From positions 62,001 to 126,000 of the forward strand of contig JASBUI010000013.1 of assembly GCA_030148005.1 (NCBI GenBank): 64,000 nt of DNA. Direction: 5' to 3'. This document shows positions 34,925 through 43,622 of the stretch, piece by piece. This stretch comes from Paracoccaceae bacterium (GTDB taxonomy: Bacteria > Pseudomonadota > Alphaproteobacteria > Rhodobacterales > Rhodobacteraceae). Below the pieces are notes generated by a model. The model ran no database searches. It was not told the DNA's origin and worked only from the letters and a program-made list of their open reading frames with translations. Positions within the stretch are counted from its first letter, which is position 1; the number at the start of each line of letters is the position of its first letter. Position numbers and translations under genes: made by a program.

Positions 34925-35926
34925 TTACTTCAGATCTTCTGCTGTCAGCTTCTTCAGGCTGGAAACCGCACCTTTGACCATCGCGTGATCTTCTTCAGGC
35001 AACGGGATCAGACCCTTGTCAACCAGCGCGCCTTCGGGGCCGGTCATGGCGTCCGACATGAAGAGGTTCGCGTATTCCTGGATACCCGGAACAACGCCGA
35101 CATGCGCGTCCTTGATGTAGAAGTACAGCGAACGCGACACCGGATAGTCGCCTGCGGCGATGTTCTCGAACGTCGGCTCGACACCGTCGACGACTGCGCC
35201 TTTCAGCTTGTCAGCGTTCTGGTCAAGGAAGGAGAAGCCAAAGACACCCAAGGCGACCGGGTTCGCCTCAAGCTTAGAGACGATCAGGTTGTCGTTCTCG
35301 CCCGCTTCGATGTAGGCGCCATCGGTGCGAAGCTCAGAGCCTTCTTTCTTGCAATAGCTCTTGTCGCCAGCGCCAGCGGACTGACAGCCCTTCTGCATCA
35401 CCAGCTCTTCAAAAGCGTCGCGCGTTCCCGACGATGGCGGCGGGCCAAGCACTTCGATCTTTTCAGCAGGCAGCGAGGGGTCAATCTCGTTCCACATGGT
35501 CGGCTTGGGGCCTTTTTCGGCCAGCGCCTTCCACAGCTGTTCGCGTGTGATGGTGAAAGCAGGCGCGTTCGTTGCGTTGGCAACGACGATGCCGTCAAAT
35601 CCTACAACGGCCTCGGTGATGTCGGTGACACCGTTTTCCTGGCAGATCTGGAATTCGCTGGCCTTCATGCGGCGCGAGGCATTTGTGATATCGGGGTTCT
35701 CTACGCCAACACCGGCGCAGAACAACTTAAGACCACCGCCCGATCCGGTCGATTCGACAACCGGCGTCTGAAAGTCGGTGGTTTTACCAAAGTTCTCGGC
35801 CACAGCGGTCGAGAAGGGAAAAACTGTTGAGGATCCGACGATGCGGATCTGTTCGCGCGCAGCAGCGGCAGTTGCGGAAACGGCAGCGATCGCCAGGATA
35901 GAGGCGGTCAGTTTCGCGAGTTTCAT
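34925..35926 (-). CDS. pstS: Phosphate-binding periplasmic protein PstS
   Basis: The 333-residue protein begins with a signal peptide (MKLAKLTASILAIAAVSATAAA, cleavage near AAA-RE). Phosphate-pocket motifs follow: IRIVGSSTVFPFS, ESTGSGGGLKLFC, DITNASRRMK, and SSGTRDAFEELVMQKGC with GTR. It captures phosphate and hands it to PstCA. It is preceded by a strong triple Pho-box repeat 75-108 bases upstream of the ATG, so it starts a PhoB-controlled transcript running through pstCAB-phoU-phoB. An AGGAG site precedes the ATG. Confidence 0.96.
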   Translation of the reverse strand: MKLAKLTASILAIAAVSATAAAAREQIRIVGSSTVFPFSTAVAENFGKTTDFQTPVVESTGSGGGLKLFCAGVGVENPDITNASRRMKASEFQICQENGVTDITEAVVGFDGIVVANATNAPAFTITREQLWKALAEKGPKPTMWNEIDPSLPAEKIEVLGPPPSSGTRDAFEELVMQKGCQSAGAGDKSYCKKEGSELRTDGAYIEAGENDNLIVSKLEANPVALGVFGFSFLDQNADKLKGAVVDGVEPTFENIAAGDYPVSRSLYFYIKDAHVGVVPGIQEYANLFMSDAMTGPEGALVDKGLIPLPEEDHAMVKGAVSSLKKLTAEDLK

Positions 35927-36001
35927 TTATAGCTCCTGTCTTGTGACACAAGTCACCCCCACGGCGACTTCAACGCAGCAGTTAAGCGCCCTCGGCAATG
36001 C

Positions 36002-36034
36002 TTTTGTGACAGCCATGTAACAGTTTCATGACAA
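36002..36034 (-). promoter_or_regulatory. Pho box (three 11-bp direct repeats) upstream of pstS
   Basis: On the minus strand three consecutive 11-base units begin TTGTCAT, CTGTTAC and CTGTCAC, each followed by a 4-base spacer (GAAA, ATGG, AAAA). This matches the CTGTCAT-type PhoB consensus with 11-bp phasing. Confidence 0.85.
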
Positions 36035-36103
36035 TGGCCGGGGAAAGAATGCGTTTTCGTGACAATTTTCCGGCTGACGTGGCGGAAACCGGCGCTCATC
36101 GCC

Positions 36104-37144
36104 TTAGCCTGCGGGCAGAAACACCGAAAAGCGGCTTCCCTGCCCTATCTTCGATGAAACCGCCAGACGGCCGCGATGGCGTCCGATGATGTGTTTTACA
36201 ATCGCAAGGCCAAGCCCCGTGCCGCCCATCTGGCGTGAGCGGTGGCTGTCGACGCGGTAGAATCGCTCGGTCAGGCGCGGCAGGTGGATCGGATCGATCC
36301 CCTCGCCCCGGTCTGTCACCTCTATGCATATTGCCGGGCCGCGCAGCTCTGCGTCGCGGTCGATCTTGCGCATGGCCACCGTCACCGTCTTGCCCGCGCC
36401 GCCGTATTTGATCGCGTTCTCCAGAAGGTTGGTCATCACCTGCTGAAGCTGATCGGCATCGCCCGGCACTGGCCCGGCCTCTTCGCGCCCTGATACGTCG
36501 ATCGTGACATTCTGCGCCTCGGCCAACGGGCGCAGCGATTGCACGGCGCTGTCGATGATGCCGGCAAGGTCCTGCAATTTGGTCGGGCGCATCCGTTCGT
36601 CTTCTTCTACGCGCGAGAGCGACAAAAGATCTTCGACGATGCGGTTCATCCTTTCGGCCTCACCCTGCATGATGCCCAAGAACCGCTCTCTGGCTTGCGC
36701 GTCATCGCGTGCGGCCCCTCGCAGAGTTTCAATAAAGCCCAGAAGCGCCGTCAGGGGCGTGCGAAGTTCATGGCTGACGTTGGCGACAAAATCGCGGCGC
36801 ATCATCCCTGCCCTCTCGCGGTCGGTGCGATCCATCAGGCAGATCAGAACGGCCGCGCCGCCGGGCAGATCCAAGGGGCGGCAAGAGGCGCCATAGCTGA
36901 TCTCACGCGGGCCTTCCCAGCTTTGCAACTCCCCTTCATGGGCCGTGCCGGTCGCGATGGTCCGATCTATCGCATCCAAAAGGCGGGGCTGGCGGATCGC
37001 CGTTGCATAATGTCGGCCTTGCAGCAGGCGCCCGAAAATTTCGGTACCGGCGTCATTGACCGCTGAAATCCGTCCTTCGCTATCGATTATGAGCGCCGGA
37101 AGGGGAATTGCGGCCAAAAGAGAACCTTGAATGTCATTATCCAT
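36104..37144 (-). CDS. phoR: Phosphate regulon sensor histidine kinase PhoR
   Basis: The 346-residue protein has a PAS-like N-terminal part (residues ~8-115), the H-box FVANVSHELRTPLTALLGF (His ~127), N-box MTNLLENAIKYGG, G1 DRGEGID and G2 GGTGLGLAIVKH. It is a PhoB-pairing kinase by position directly upstream of pstS-phoB and by its PhoR-like H-box. There is no clear transmembrane segment at the N-terminus (only a mildly hydrophobic LLAAIPLPALII), so it appears to be a soluble form that would sense phosphate through the PstB-PhoU complex. The Pho box lies in the gap behind it, so phoR has a separate promoter. Confidence 0.92.
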   Translation of the reverse strand: MDNDIQGSLLAAIPLPALIIDSEGRISAVNDAGTEIFGRLLQGRHYATAIRQPRLLDAIDRTIATGTAHEGELQSWEGPREISYGASCRPLDLPGGAAVLICLMDRTDRERAGMMRRDFVANVSHELRTPLTALLGFIETLRGAARDDAQARERFLGIMQGEAERMNRIVEDLLSLSRVEEDERMRPTKLQDLAGIIDSAVQSLRPLAEAQNVTIDVSGREEAGPVPGDADQLQQVMTNLLENAIKYGGAGKTVTVAMRKIDRDAELRGPAICIEVTDRGEGIDPIHLPRLTERFYRVDSHRSRQMGGTGLGLAIVKHIIGRHRGRLAVSSKIGQGSRFSVFLPAG

Positions 37145-37343
37145 GCAAATATTGGCCCTGATCAGAGTTGATCCCTGCTAGGGCATCCGCGATGGCATTG
37201 TAAAGCGATGCAAGGGATTGCGCATAAGTGATTTACTCCTATACTAGGGCCAGCAGGCCAACGTAACACAATGAAAGTTAAGGTTTTTGTTCAAGTCGGG
37301 GATGGCCTAGGACGAAAACCTTCCAAGTCTGCAAGGAGTAAGT

Positions 37344-37745
37344 ATGACGGTAAGGGACGACCGTCCGCATGGAATTGTGAAGGATGACGAGGACCAGGGA
37401 GATCTGGTCGTTCTGATTGTGGGAGACGTTTCAGCATGGACGGCTGATGGTCGAAGTCTTCCGGTCGCTTCACAGCTCACATTCGCGGAGATTGATGAAA
37501 TCACCCCGGGTTTTATCAGCGAACTCAATCCGGACATTGTATTGTCTTCGATCTTCACGCCCAAGTTCGACGCGCTCGACTTGGCAAGGGCGCTTGGCGC
37601 GGCTGGCTATCGTGGCCGGTACCGCGCGCTTACCCCGCGGCTTCCCAATCCTGGATTGGTCCGCCGCGAAGTGCGCTCGATTTCTACAGAGATCGACTTT
37701 GACGTGCTGATTATTGATCAGACGTCCGGCTTGCGGCCTAACTGA
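37344..37745 (+). CDS. Uncharacterised small receiver-like protein
   Basis: A 133-residue protein of unknown function, with a good AAGGAG site 8 bases before the ATG. After an acidic N-terminus (MTVRDDRPHGIVKDDEDQG) it has alternating strand-helix elements: DLVVLIVGDV, NPDIVLSSIFTPKFDALDLARALGAAGYRGRY (in parts) and FDVLIIDQ. The segment DIVLSSIFTPKFDALDL reads like the DxVLLDxxMPxxDGL part of a response-regulator receiver in which the phosphoacceptor Asp is lost. This is inference by eye. It stands alone, divergent from phoR, and overlaps the convergent metZ-like gene by 8 bases. Confidence 0.6.
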   Translation: MTVRDDRPHGIVKDDEDQGDLVVLIVGDVSAWTADGRSLPVASQLTFAEIDEITPGFISELNPDIVLSSIFTPKFDALDLARALGAAGYRGRYRALTPRLPNPGLVRREVRSISTEIDFDVLIIDQTSGLRPN

Positions 37746-38934
37746 AGGCGGCCGCGGCCTCTACTGCCTTTTCAAACTCGGACTTAAGCAGATCGATCGG
37801 TTCGACGCCGACCGAAACCCGGAAGAACCCTTCGGATATGCCAAGGGCCGCGCGCCCTTCTGCGGTCAGGGCCCGGTGCGAGGAAGATGCAGGGTGCGAC
37901 AGCGTTGTGCCGATGTCGCCCAGCGTTGGGGCAAAGGCGATATTCTTGGCCCCAAGTGTCAGCGCATTGGCCGCCGCGCGCCCGCCGTTCACCTCAAAGC
38001 TGACCATGTTGCCGCCCTGCCCGCCCAAAAGCGCAACCGCGCGGTTATGGTCCGGGTGATCGGGGCGCATGGGGTAGAGAACGCGGCTGACGCCCGGCAG
38101 GCCCGCAAGGTGATCGGCAAGCGCCGCTGCATTCTCTGACGCCGCGCGATAACGCAGATCAAAGGAATAAAGCCCGCGCTCAGCCAGCCAGCAATCAAAG
38201 GGGCTGGCGGTCATGCCCATGGTCACGGCGGTGCCGGTTATCATCTCTTGATGCTCTGGCGCGCGGGCCACGACATAGCCAAGCATCGCGTCTGAATGCC
38301 CGGCCATCAGCTTGGTCACCGAATGCACGATGACATCGGCGCCTTCATCGAAAGGTCGATAGGCGGTGGGCGTTGTAAAGGTGTTGTCCACGACAAGGAT
38401 CAACCCCTTGTCGCGCGCAAGGGCGGTGATCGCCTGCATATCGGCCACCCGCAAGGTCGGGTTTGAAACAACTTCGACCAGAATCATTCGCGTCCGGTCT
38501 GTCACGGCGGCGGAAATAGCAGCAATATCAGTAGGATCGGCCAGAGAGGTTTCAATCCCGAAGCGCGGCAAATCCTGTGTCATAAGGCGCAAAGAGCGGC
38601 CATAAAGCTGATCGCCGCCGATCACGTGATCGCCCGACTTGAGCAGACCCAGCATCGCGGCAGTGACTGCAGCCATGCCAGAGGCCGTCACGATGCCGCC
38701 CGTTGCCCCTTCCATCGCGTCGATCTTCTGGGCCAGCACGGTTGCGTTCGGGTGCCCTTCACGTGAATAGGTGTAGCCGTGGATTTCCCCTTCGTACTGC
38801 TGGTCCAGCTGGTCGGGGCTTTGCGAGGCATAGACAACCGAAGGCTGCAGCGGCGTGACAACCGACCGGCTGACAGAGCTGGGCCATGGTGTGCGGCGGA
38901 CAAGGGTTGCGGGGTTTTCGGGGCTTTTCGACAT
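37738..38934 (-). CDS. PLP-dependent Cys/Met metabolism enzyme (trans-sulfuration family)
   Basis: The 398-residue protein is a fold type I PLP enzyme of the gamma-family: YTYSREGHPNATVLAQKIDAMEGA, ASGMAAVTAAMLGLLKSGDHV, VVDNTFTTP with the PLP Asp, and HSVTKLMAGHSD with the Schiff-base Lys. FRVSVGVEPIDLL is the conserved C-terminal motif. Cystathionine gamma-synthase, gamma-lyase and O-succinylhomoserine sulfhydrylase (MetZ) share these, so the reaction is not fixed. It is transcribed alone. A palindrome TTAACTAGTTAA lies 41 bases upstream of the start and may be an operator. Confidence 0.85.
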   Translation of the reverse strand: MSKSPENPATLVRRTPWPSSVSRSVVTPLQPSVVYASQSPDQLDQQYEGEIHGYTYSREGHPNATVLAQKIDAMEGATGGIVTASGMAAVTAAMLGLLKSGDHVIGGDQLYGRSLRLMTQDLPRFGIETSLADPTDIAAISAAVTDRTRMILVEVVSNPTLRVADMQAITALARDKGLILVVDNTFTTPTAYRPFDEGADVIVHSVTKLMAGHSDAMLGYVVARAPEHQEMITGTAVTMGMTASPFDCWLAERGLYSFDLRYRAASENAAALADHLAGLPGVSRVLYPMRPDHPDHNRAVALLGGQGGNMVSFEVNGGRAAANALTLGAKNIAFAPTLGDIGTTLSHPASSSHRALTAEGRAALGISEGFFRVSVGVEPIDLLKSEFEKAVEAAAAFS

Positions 38935-38974
38935 TCTTGATTTTGCCTTGTCATTATCTGAAAAGAGAACGGGC

Positions 38975-38986
38975 TTAACTAGTTAA
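38975..38986. promoter_or_regulatory. Perfect palindrome upstream of the PLP enzyme gene
   Basis: TTAACTAGTTAA is a perfect 12-bp palindrome 41 bases before the start codon, in the only leader of the gene. Operator or promoter element; the binding protein is unknown. Confidence 0.35.
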
Positions 38987-39014
38987 AACGCGCCTTTTCA
39001 GGGCGTTATCGCGG

Positions 39015-39545
39015 TTAGCTAATGGGCTTTAGCCCTTTGGCAAACCGGCGCATGTTGGCTTGGTATCCCTGCGCGCTGGCCAGAAGTCCGGCAATCGCCT
39101 TGGCGTCAAGCTGGCGCACAACACGTCCCGGCGCACCCATCACAAGCGATCCGTCGGGAATTTCCTTGCCTTCGGTGATCAGCGCCCCCGCCCCGATCAG
39201 GCAGTTGCGGCCGATCACGGCGCCATTAAGGATCGTGGCGCCCATCCCGATCAGGCTTTGCTCGCCGATGGTGCAGCCGTGAAGCATCGCCTTGTGGCCG
39301 ATGGTGCAGTTTCTTGCGATCGTCAGGGGAAAGCCCATGTCCGTGTGCAGAACCGCGTTTTCCTGAATGTTGCTGCCTTCGCCCAAGGTTATGGTTTCAT
39401 TGTCGCCGCGCAACGTCGCGCCAAACCAGACCGAAGAGCCGGACCGCAAGACAACATCGCCGATCACACTGGCGGTGGGCGCAACCCAGAAATCATTGTC
39501 TTCTGGGAGTGTTGGCGCGCGATCTTCAAGTGAATAAAGCGTCAT
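39015..39545 (-). CDS. Gamma-class carbonic anhydrase-like protein
   Basis: From ATG 39545 ([18 protein letters not shown]) the 176-residue protein is a left-handed beta-helix of hexapeptide repeats ([LIV]-G-x4), for example [17 protein letters not shown]. Putative zinc histidines His67 (VLHTD), His84 and His89 (IGHKAMLHG) sit at the gamma-carbonic anhydrase spacing. These proteins (also called PaaY/YrdA/CaiE-like) hydrate CO2 or thioesters; the role here is unproven. The start overlaps the gmk stop as ATGA, so gmk is the upstream partner of a two-gene unit. A longer frame into gmk is an artefact. Confidence 0.88.
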   Translation of the reverse strand: MTLYSLEDRAPTLPEDNDFWVAPTASVIGDVVLRSGSSVWFGATLRGDNETITLGEGSNIQENAVLHTDMGFPLTIARNCTIGHKAMLHGCTIGEQSLIGMGATILNGAVIGRNCLIGAGALITEGKEIPDGSLVMGAPGRVVRQLDAKAIAGLLASAQGYQANMRRFAKGLKPIS

Positions 39546-40180
39546 TTGCGGGCCTCGAACTCTGCAAAAAGGGCGCGCAGGCGGTCGTTCAGGCCCGTCT
39601 GCTGGCGGCGGCGCAGTCGGCTTGCGCGCACGATGGTGCGCACCGCTTCCTCGGTTGCATCCAGATCGTCGTTGACCAGAACATAGTCGTATTCCGCCCA
39701 ATGGCTGATCTCGTCCTTCGACTTCTGCATCCGCCCTGCAACCGTCTCGGCGCTGTCCTGCCCGCGCGCAATCAGGCGGCGTTCAAGCTCTGCGATAGAG
39801 GGGGGCAGCAGAAATATCGACACGACATCTTCGGCAAGGGCCGAGTTTCGAACCTGTTGGCCGCCCTGCCAGTCGATGTCAAAAAGGATGTCAGCGCCGC
39901 CTGCGACAGCCTCTTCAACCGGGGCCAGAGGAGAGCCGTAAAGGTTGCCGAAAACCTCGGCGTGCTCCAGCATCTCGCCAGCCGCGACCATTTCCTGAAA
40001 TTCGTCGCGGGTGCGAAAATAGTACTCGCGCCCATCCTCTTCGCCGGGGCGCGGCGCGCGCGTTGTGGCCGAGACCGAAAAACGGATCTCTGGGTCCCAT
40101 GCGCGCAGGCGCTTGGCTATTGTCGATTTACCGGCACCCGATGGTGACGACAGGATGATAAGAAGACCGCGCCGCTGCAT
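39542..40180 (-). CDS. gmk: Guanylate kinase
   Basis: The 212-residue protein has the P-loop [15 protein letters not shown] (~residue 10), the GMP-binding [19 protein letters not shown] (~residue 38), the [11 protein letters not shown] stretch, and DIDWQGGQQ; all are guanylate kinase signatures. It phosphorylates GMP to GDP with ATP and is essential for nucleotide balance. Family length is normal. It follows yicC by 2 bases and overlaps the carbonic anhydrase-like gene, forming a yicC-gmk-gamma-CA operon; yicC-gmk adjacency is common in proteobacteria. Confidence 0.97.
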   Translation of the reverse strand: MQRRGLLIILSSPSGAGKSTIAKRLRAWDPEIRFSVSATTRAPRPGEEDGREYYFRTRDEFQEMVAAGEMLEHAEVFGNLYGSPLAPVEEAVAGGADILFDIDWQGGQQVRNSALAEDVVSIFLLPPSIAELERRLIARGQDSAETVAGRMQKSKDEISHWAEYDYVLVNDDLDATEEAVRTIVRASRLRRRQQTGLNDRLRALFAEFEARK

Positions 40181-40182
40181 AG

Positions 40183-41070
40183 TTATTCCACGTTTTGAAC
40201 CTGTTCGCGCATCTGGTCGATCACAACCTTGAGGTCAAGCCCGATCCGCGTCAGCTCGGCAGAGCCGGACTTGGAACAAAGCGTATTGGCCTCGCGGTTG
40301 AACTCTTGCATCAGGAAATCCAGCTTGCGCCCGACGGGCCCCGCGCCAGCCAGCAGATCTCGCGCCGCCGCAATATGCGCGGCCAGACGATCCAGCTCTT
40401 CTGTGACATCGGCCTTAACCGCCAAAAGCGCCAGTTCCTGTGCAATCCGGTCAGGATCGGCCTCTACCGCCTCCAGTACCCGGGCAAGGTTTGCCTTCAG
40501 CGTCTCGGCGGTTTTCTCGCGGCGCGCCTCAACGGCCTCAGCCGCCTTTGCGCAAAGCTTTTCGATCTCATCGATCTGCCGGGTCATCACGGCGTAAAGC
40601 GCCTGGCCCTCGGCGCGGCGCATGTCGTTGAACGCGCTTAAGACCGGGGCGAAGTCGGCCAGCAGCTCTTTTGCCAGCGCCTCGATGTCTTCGACGATCT
40701 CGGCCGTGTCCATCACGCCCCTTGTGTTCAGTATCTCTGCCCCGCTTGTAGGGGCCAGCGCGACGCCCGCCTTTTCAGCGGCAGCTTCGATAACCCCGAT
40801 AGAGGCCAGAACCTCTTGCAGGCGGTCCTCTTTCAGAACTTGGCGGTCCTCGCCCAACAGCCGCTGAACACGCAGGTTCAGCGTAACCGATCCGCGCCCG
40901 ACCGCTTTGGAAACCTGCCCTTTGAGCGCCTGTTCAAGCCCCTCGATCCAGTCGGGAACGCGCAGGCGGACATCCAGCCCCTTGGCGTTGACCCCGCGCA
41001 TTTCCCAGCCCCAGGAATAGCCTTCATTGCTGGATCTGTGGCTGGAAAAGCCGGTCATCGACGTGATCAT
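40183..41070 (-). CDS. yicC: YicC family endoribonuclease-like protein
   Basis: Starting at [13 protein letters not shown] (ATG 41070) the protein has 295 residues. The M-x-x-S-M-T-G-F start, [19 protein letters not shown] and the C-terminal [37 protein letters not shown] (in parts) are the YicC N-terminal and DUF1732 signatures. E. coli YicC acts as an endoribonuclease on the small RNA RyhB; this function has not been shown in alphaproteobacteria. Two in-frame ATGs 12 and 33 bases upstream are possible, but the family N-terminus supports 41070. It lies 2 bases before gmk. Confidence 0.93.
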   Translation of the reverse strand: MITSMTGFSSHRSSNEGYSWGWEMRGVNAKGLDVRLRVPDWIEGLEQALKGQVSKAVGRGSVTLNLRVQRLLGEDRQVLKEDRLQEVLASIGVIEAAAEKAGVALAPTSGAEILNTRGVMDTAEIVEDIEALAKELLADFAPVLSAFNDMRRAEGQALYAVMTRQIDEIEKLCAKAAEAVEARREKTAETLKANLARVLEAVEADPDRIAQELALLAVKADVTEELDRLAAHIAAARDLLAGAGPVGRKLDFLMQEFNREANTLCSKSGSAELTRIGLDLKVVIDQMREQVQNVE

Positions 41071-41222
41071 GTGGTTAACCATTCTGGTGCTTTTGCCGTT
41101 CAATTTGCCTCAAACCGTGCGATGTTAACGAACGGGTAATCTTTGTGGAGATAGGGTTAACAGATTGGCCCCCTCCGGACAACAAAGCCGGCCCCCGGTG
41201 GGAACAAGACTTAGGTGCAGCC

Positions 41223-41975
41223 ATGTCCAACAATGTGTCCGGCAAGAATGTGGTTTCCATGTCCATGTACAAGGGAGAATTTCAGTTTCCGCTGGTGAAA
41301 GAGGTCGAAGCCTATTGGCATGGCCTGCGCGGCGACGATGTTGTACCGCTGCGCTCATCTGTTGACCCGCGCGGGATCGAACGGGCCTTGGAATATGCCT
41401 TTGTGGTGGAACGGATTGCGCCCGGCGTGGCTCGGTTTCGCCTTGCGGGAACGCATCTTAACGATGTGATGGGGATGGAAGTGCGCGGCATGCCGGTGAC
41501 GGCCTTCTTCACGCCCGCCCATCGCAAACTTGTGGCCGGGGCCGTGGAAGAGGTGTTCAGCGGCCCCAAGATCGCCGAGCTGACGCTAAGCGCCGAGCGC
41601 GGGATCGGCAAACCGCCAATGGATGCCAAGCTGATCCTTCTGCCGCTACGAAGTGAGCGCGGGGATATCTCACGCGCCTTGGGCTGTCTTGTCAGCATCG
41701 GCCAGATCGGGCGCACGCCGCGCCGTTATGATGTCGATGCCACGCGTCTGGTCCCTCTGTCGCAAGAGCCACAACTGCAGGCGGATAACCTGACCACCAT
41801 CCTGCCGAATGTGACGCGCCGCGAGGTGCCGGGGTTCTCTGACGCGGCCAGCCCCTTTCAACAGGCCCCCGCCACGCCGCCACGGCGCGGTCGCCCGATG
41901 CTGCGCGTGGTGCGCACCAAAGTGGCAAGGGCACCAGCGGACGCAGGACAAAACGAAGACAGCGGATTTGAGTGA
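41223..41975 (+). CDS. PAS_5-type PAS-domain protein
   Basis: The 250-residue protein (from MSNNVSGKNVVSMSMYKG) has a PAS-like core between residues ~20 and ~165: EVEAYWHGLRGDDVVPLRSSVDPRGIE, FVVERIAPGVARFRLAGTHLND, and RGMPVTAFFTP. This L-R-x-G-D-x-V-P-x-R-S-x-(I/V)-D-P opening is the hallmark of the PAS_5 family, which is abundant in Rhodobacterales and Rhizobiales and seems to work as a sensory module or turnover regulator, still poorly characterised. The C-terminal third is a low-complexity tail. An upstream in-frame ATG adds 26 residues without family similarity. Transcribed divergently from yicC. Confidence 0.85.
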   Translation: MSNNVSGKNVVSMSMYKGEFQFPLVKEVEAYWHGLRGDDVVPLRSSVDPRGIERALEYAFVVERIAPGVARFRLAGTHLNDVMGMEVRGMPVTAFFTPAHRKLVAGAVEEVFSGPKIAELTLSAERGIGKPPMDAKLILLPLRSERGDISRALGCLVSIGQIGRTPRRYDVDATRLVPLSQEPQLQADNLTTILPNVTRREVPGFSDAASPFQQAPATPPRRGRPMLRVVRTKVARAPADAGQNEDSGFE

Positions 41976-42001
41976 TCGCGCGCGGCTTGCCGTTTGGGCA
42001 T

Positions 42002-42035
42002 GAAAAAGCCGGGCACTGTCATCCAATGCCCGGCT
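42002..42035 (-). terminator. Intrinsic terminator of the DAHP synthase gene
   Basis: On the minus strand AGCCGGGCA and TGCCCGGCT pair perfectly around a 11-base loop and are followed by TTTTTC, 38 bases past the aroG-like stop. Confidence 0.85.
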
Positions 42036-42072
42036 GGGTTCGGGTTGCGGGGCCGGTCGCCCCCAAAAATTG

Positions 42073-43443
42073 TCAGACGGCGCGTGCAGCAGCCTCTGTG
42101 CGGCGCGTCGAAAGCTCTTCTGCCACCAGAAAGGCCAGTTCCAGCGACTGGCTGGCATTCAGGCGCGGGTCGCAAGCGGTGCGATAGCGGTCCGACAGAT
42201 CTTCGTCCGTGACCGCGCGGACACCGCCGGTGCATTCGGTGACGTCCTGACCGGTCATCTCAAAGTGAACGCCGCCGGGGATCGTGCCTTCGGCCTTGTG
42301 GATGCCAAAGAACTCACGAACCTCGCGCAGGACGCTTTCAAAGGGCCGTGTCTTGTAGCCGGTCGAGGATTTGATCGTGTTGCCATGCATCGGATCGCAG
42401 GACCACAGGACATTCGCGCCCTCGGCCTGCACCGTCTTGATCAGGCGCGGCAGGTGATCACCCACCTGCCCCGCGCCAAAGCGCGCGATCAGCGTCAGAC
42501 GGCCAGCCTCATTGGTTGGGTTCAGCTTTTCCATGAGAACCTTCAGGTCCTCGGGCGTCGTTGTCGGCCCGCACTTCAGACCGATGGGGTTCTGAACGCC
42601 GCGGGCAAATTCGACATGGGCGCCGTCGGGCTGACGGGTGCGGTCACCGATCCAGATCATATGGCCCGATCCCGCAACTGGCAGGCCGGTGGTCGAATCC
42701 GTTCGGCAAAGCGCCTCTTCATACTCCAGCAGCAAAGCTTCGTGGCTGGTGTAGAAATCCACCGACTGAAGCGTGTGCGCCGTGTCCTGATTGACACCTG
42801 CCGCCGACATGAAATCAAGCGTGTCCGAGATGCGGTTTGCAATCTCGCGGTACTTTTCGGCCTCGTCCCGGTCGGTAAAGCCCAGCGTCCATGCGTGAAC
42901 CTGATGCACATCGGCATAGCCGCCCTGGCTGAAGGCGCGCACAAGGTTCAGCGATGCCGCTGCTTGTGTATAGGCCTGAAGCATCTTGGCCGGGTTGGGG
43001 ATACGCGCCTCTGGCGTGAACTCCAGCTCATTGATGATGTCACCGCGATAGCTTGGAAGCTCAACGCCGTTCTTGGTTTCGGTCGGGGCCGAGCGCGGCT
43101 TGGCGAACTGACCTGCCATCCGGCCGACTTTCACCACGGGAACCTTGGCGCCATAGGTCAGCACCATGGCCATCTGAAGCATCACCTTGAAGGTGTCGCG
43201 GATGGTGTCGGCGGAAAATTCGGAAAAGCTTTCGGCGCAGTCGCCGCCCTGAAGCAAGAAGGCATCCCCGCGCGAGGCGGCGCCCAAAGCGGCCTTCAGC
43301 TTGCGGACCTCGCCTGCAAAAACCAGCGGCGGATACTTGGAAAGCCGCGCTTCGACAGCGGCCAGTTCATCCGCGTCCAGATAGTCAGGCATCTGGATCC
43401 TGGGCTTTTGGCGCCAGTTCGATTTTGTCCAGGCTTTGGTCAT
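42073..43443 (-). CDS. aroG: Class II 3-deoxy-7-phosphoheptulonate (DAHP) synthase
   Basis: The 456-residue protein is a type II DAHP synthase: [17 protein letters not shown] opening, [15 protein letters not shown] (with the metal Cys), [18 protein letters not shown] and [21 protein letters not shown] and [17 protein letters not shown] (metal-binding His and Glu). It condenses PEP and erythrose 4-phosphate, the first step of the shikimate pathway. Family members are ~450-470 residues. It is monocistronic with its own terminator, and aroQ of the same pathway lies 34 kb away at 8.5 kb. Confidence 0.96.
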   Translation of the reverse strand: MTKAWTKSNWRQKPRIQMPDYLDADELAAVEARLSKYPPLVFAGEVRKLKAALGAASRGDAFLLQGGDCAESFSEFSADTIRDTFKVMLQMAMVLTYGAKVPVVKVGRMAGQFAKPRSAPTETKNGVELPSYRGDIINELEFTPEARIPNPAKMLQAYTQAAASLNLVRAFSQGGYADVHQVHAWTLGFTDRDEAEKYREIANRISDTLDFMSAAGVNQDTAHTLQSVDFYTSHEALLLEYEEALCRTDSTTGLPVAGSGHMIWIGDRTRQPDGAHVEFARGVQNPIGLKCGPTTTPEDLKVLMEKLNPTNEAGRLTLIARFGAGQVGDHLPRLIKTVQAEGANVLWSCDPMHGNTIKSSTGYKTRPFESVLREVREFFGIHKAEGTIPGGVHFEMTGQDVTECTGGVRAVTDEDLSDRYRTACDPRLNASQSLELAFLVAEELSTRRTEAAARAV

Positions 43444-43622
43444 CTGATTGTCCTCAAGCGTTAGCGATACCGGCGCGTTCTATACCAGTATCATGCGCGG
43501 TTCCAACGGGAAAATGCCACGCCCGGCGGGCGCACGTGAAAGCAATGGGCCTTGGCGATTGTTCTTGAACGCGGCTGGCAAACCTGTTTCCGTGATTTCG
43601 CAAATACGAAAAGGTGCAGAAT

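Noticed and set aside
42070-43464. 464-codon plus-strand open frame
   Set aside because: Antisense to class II DAHP synthase, which is recognised with certainty on the other strand.
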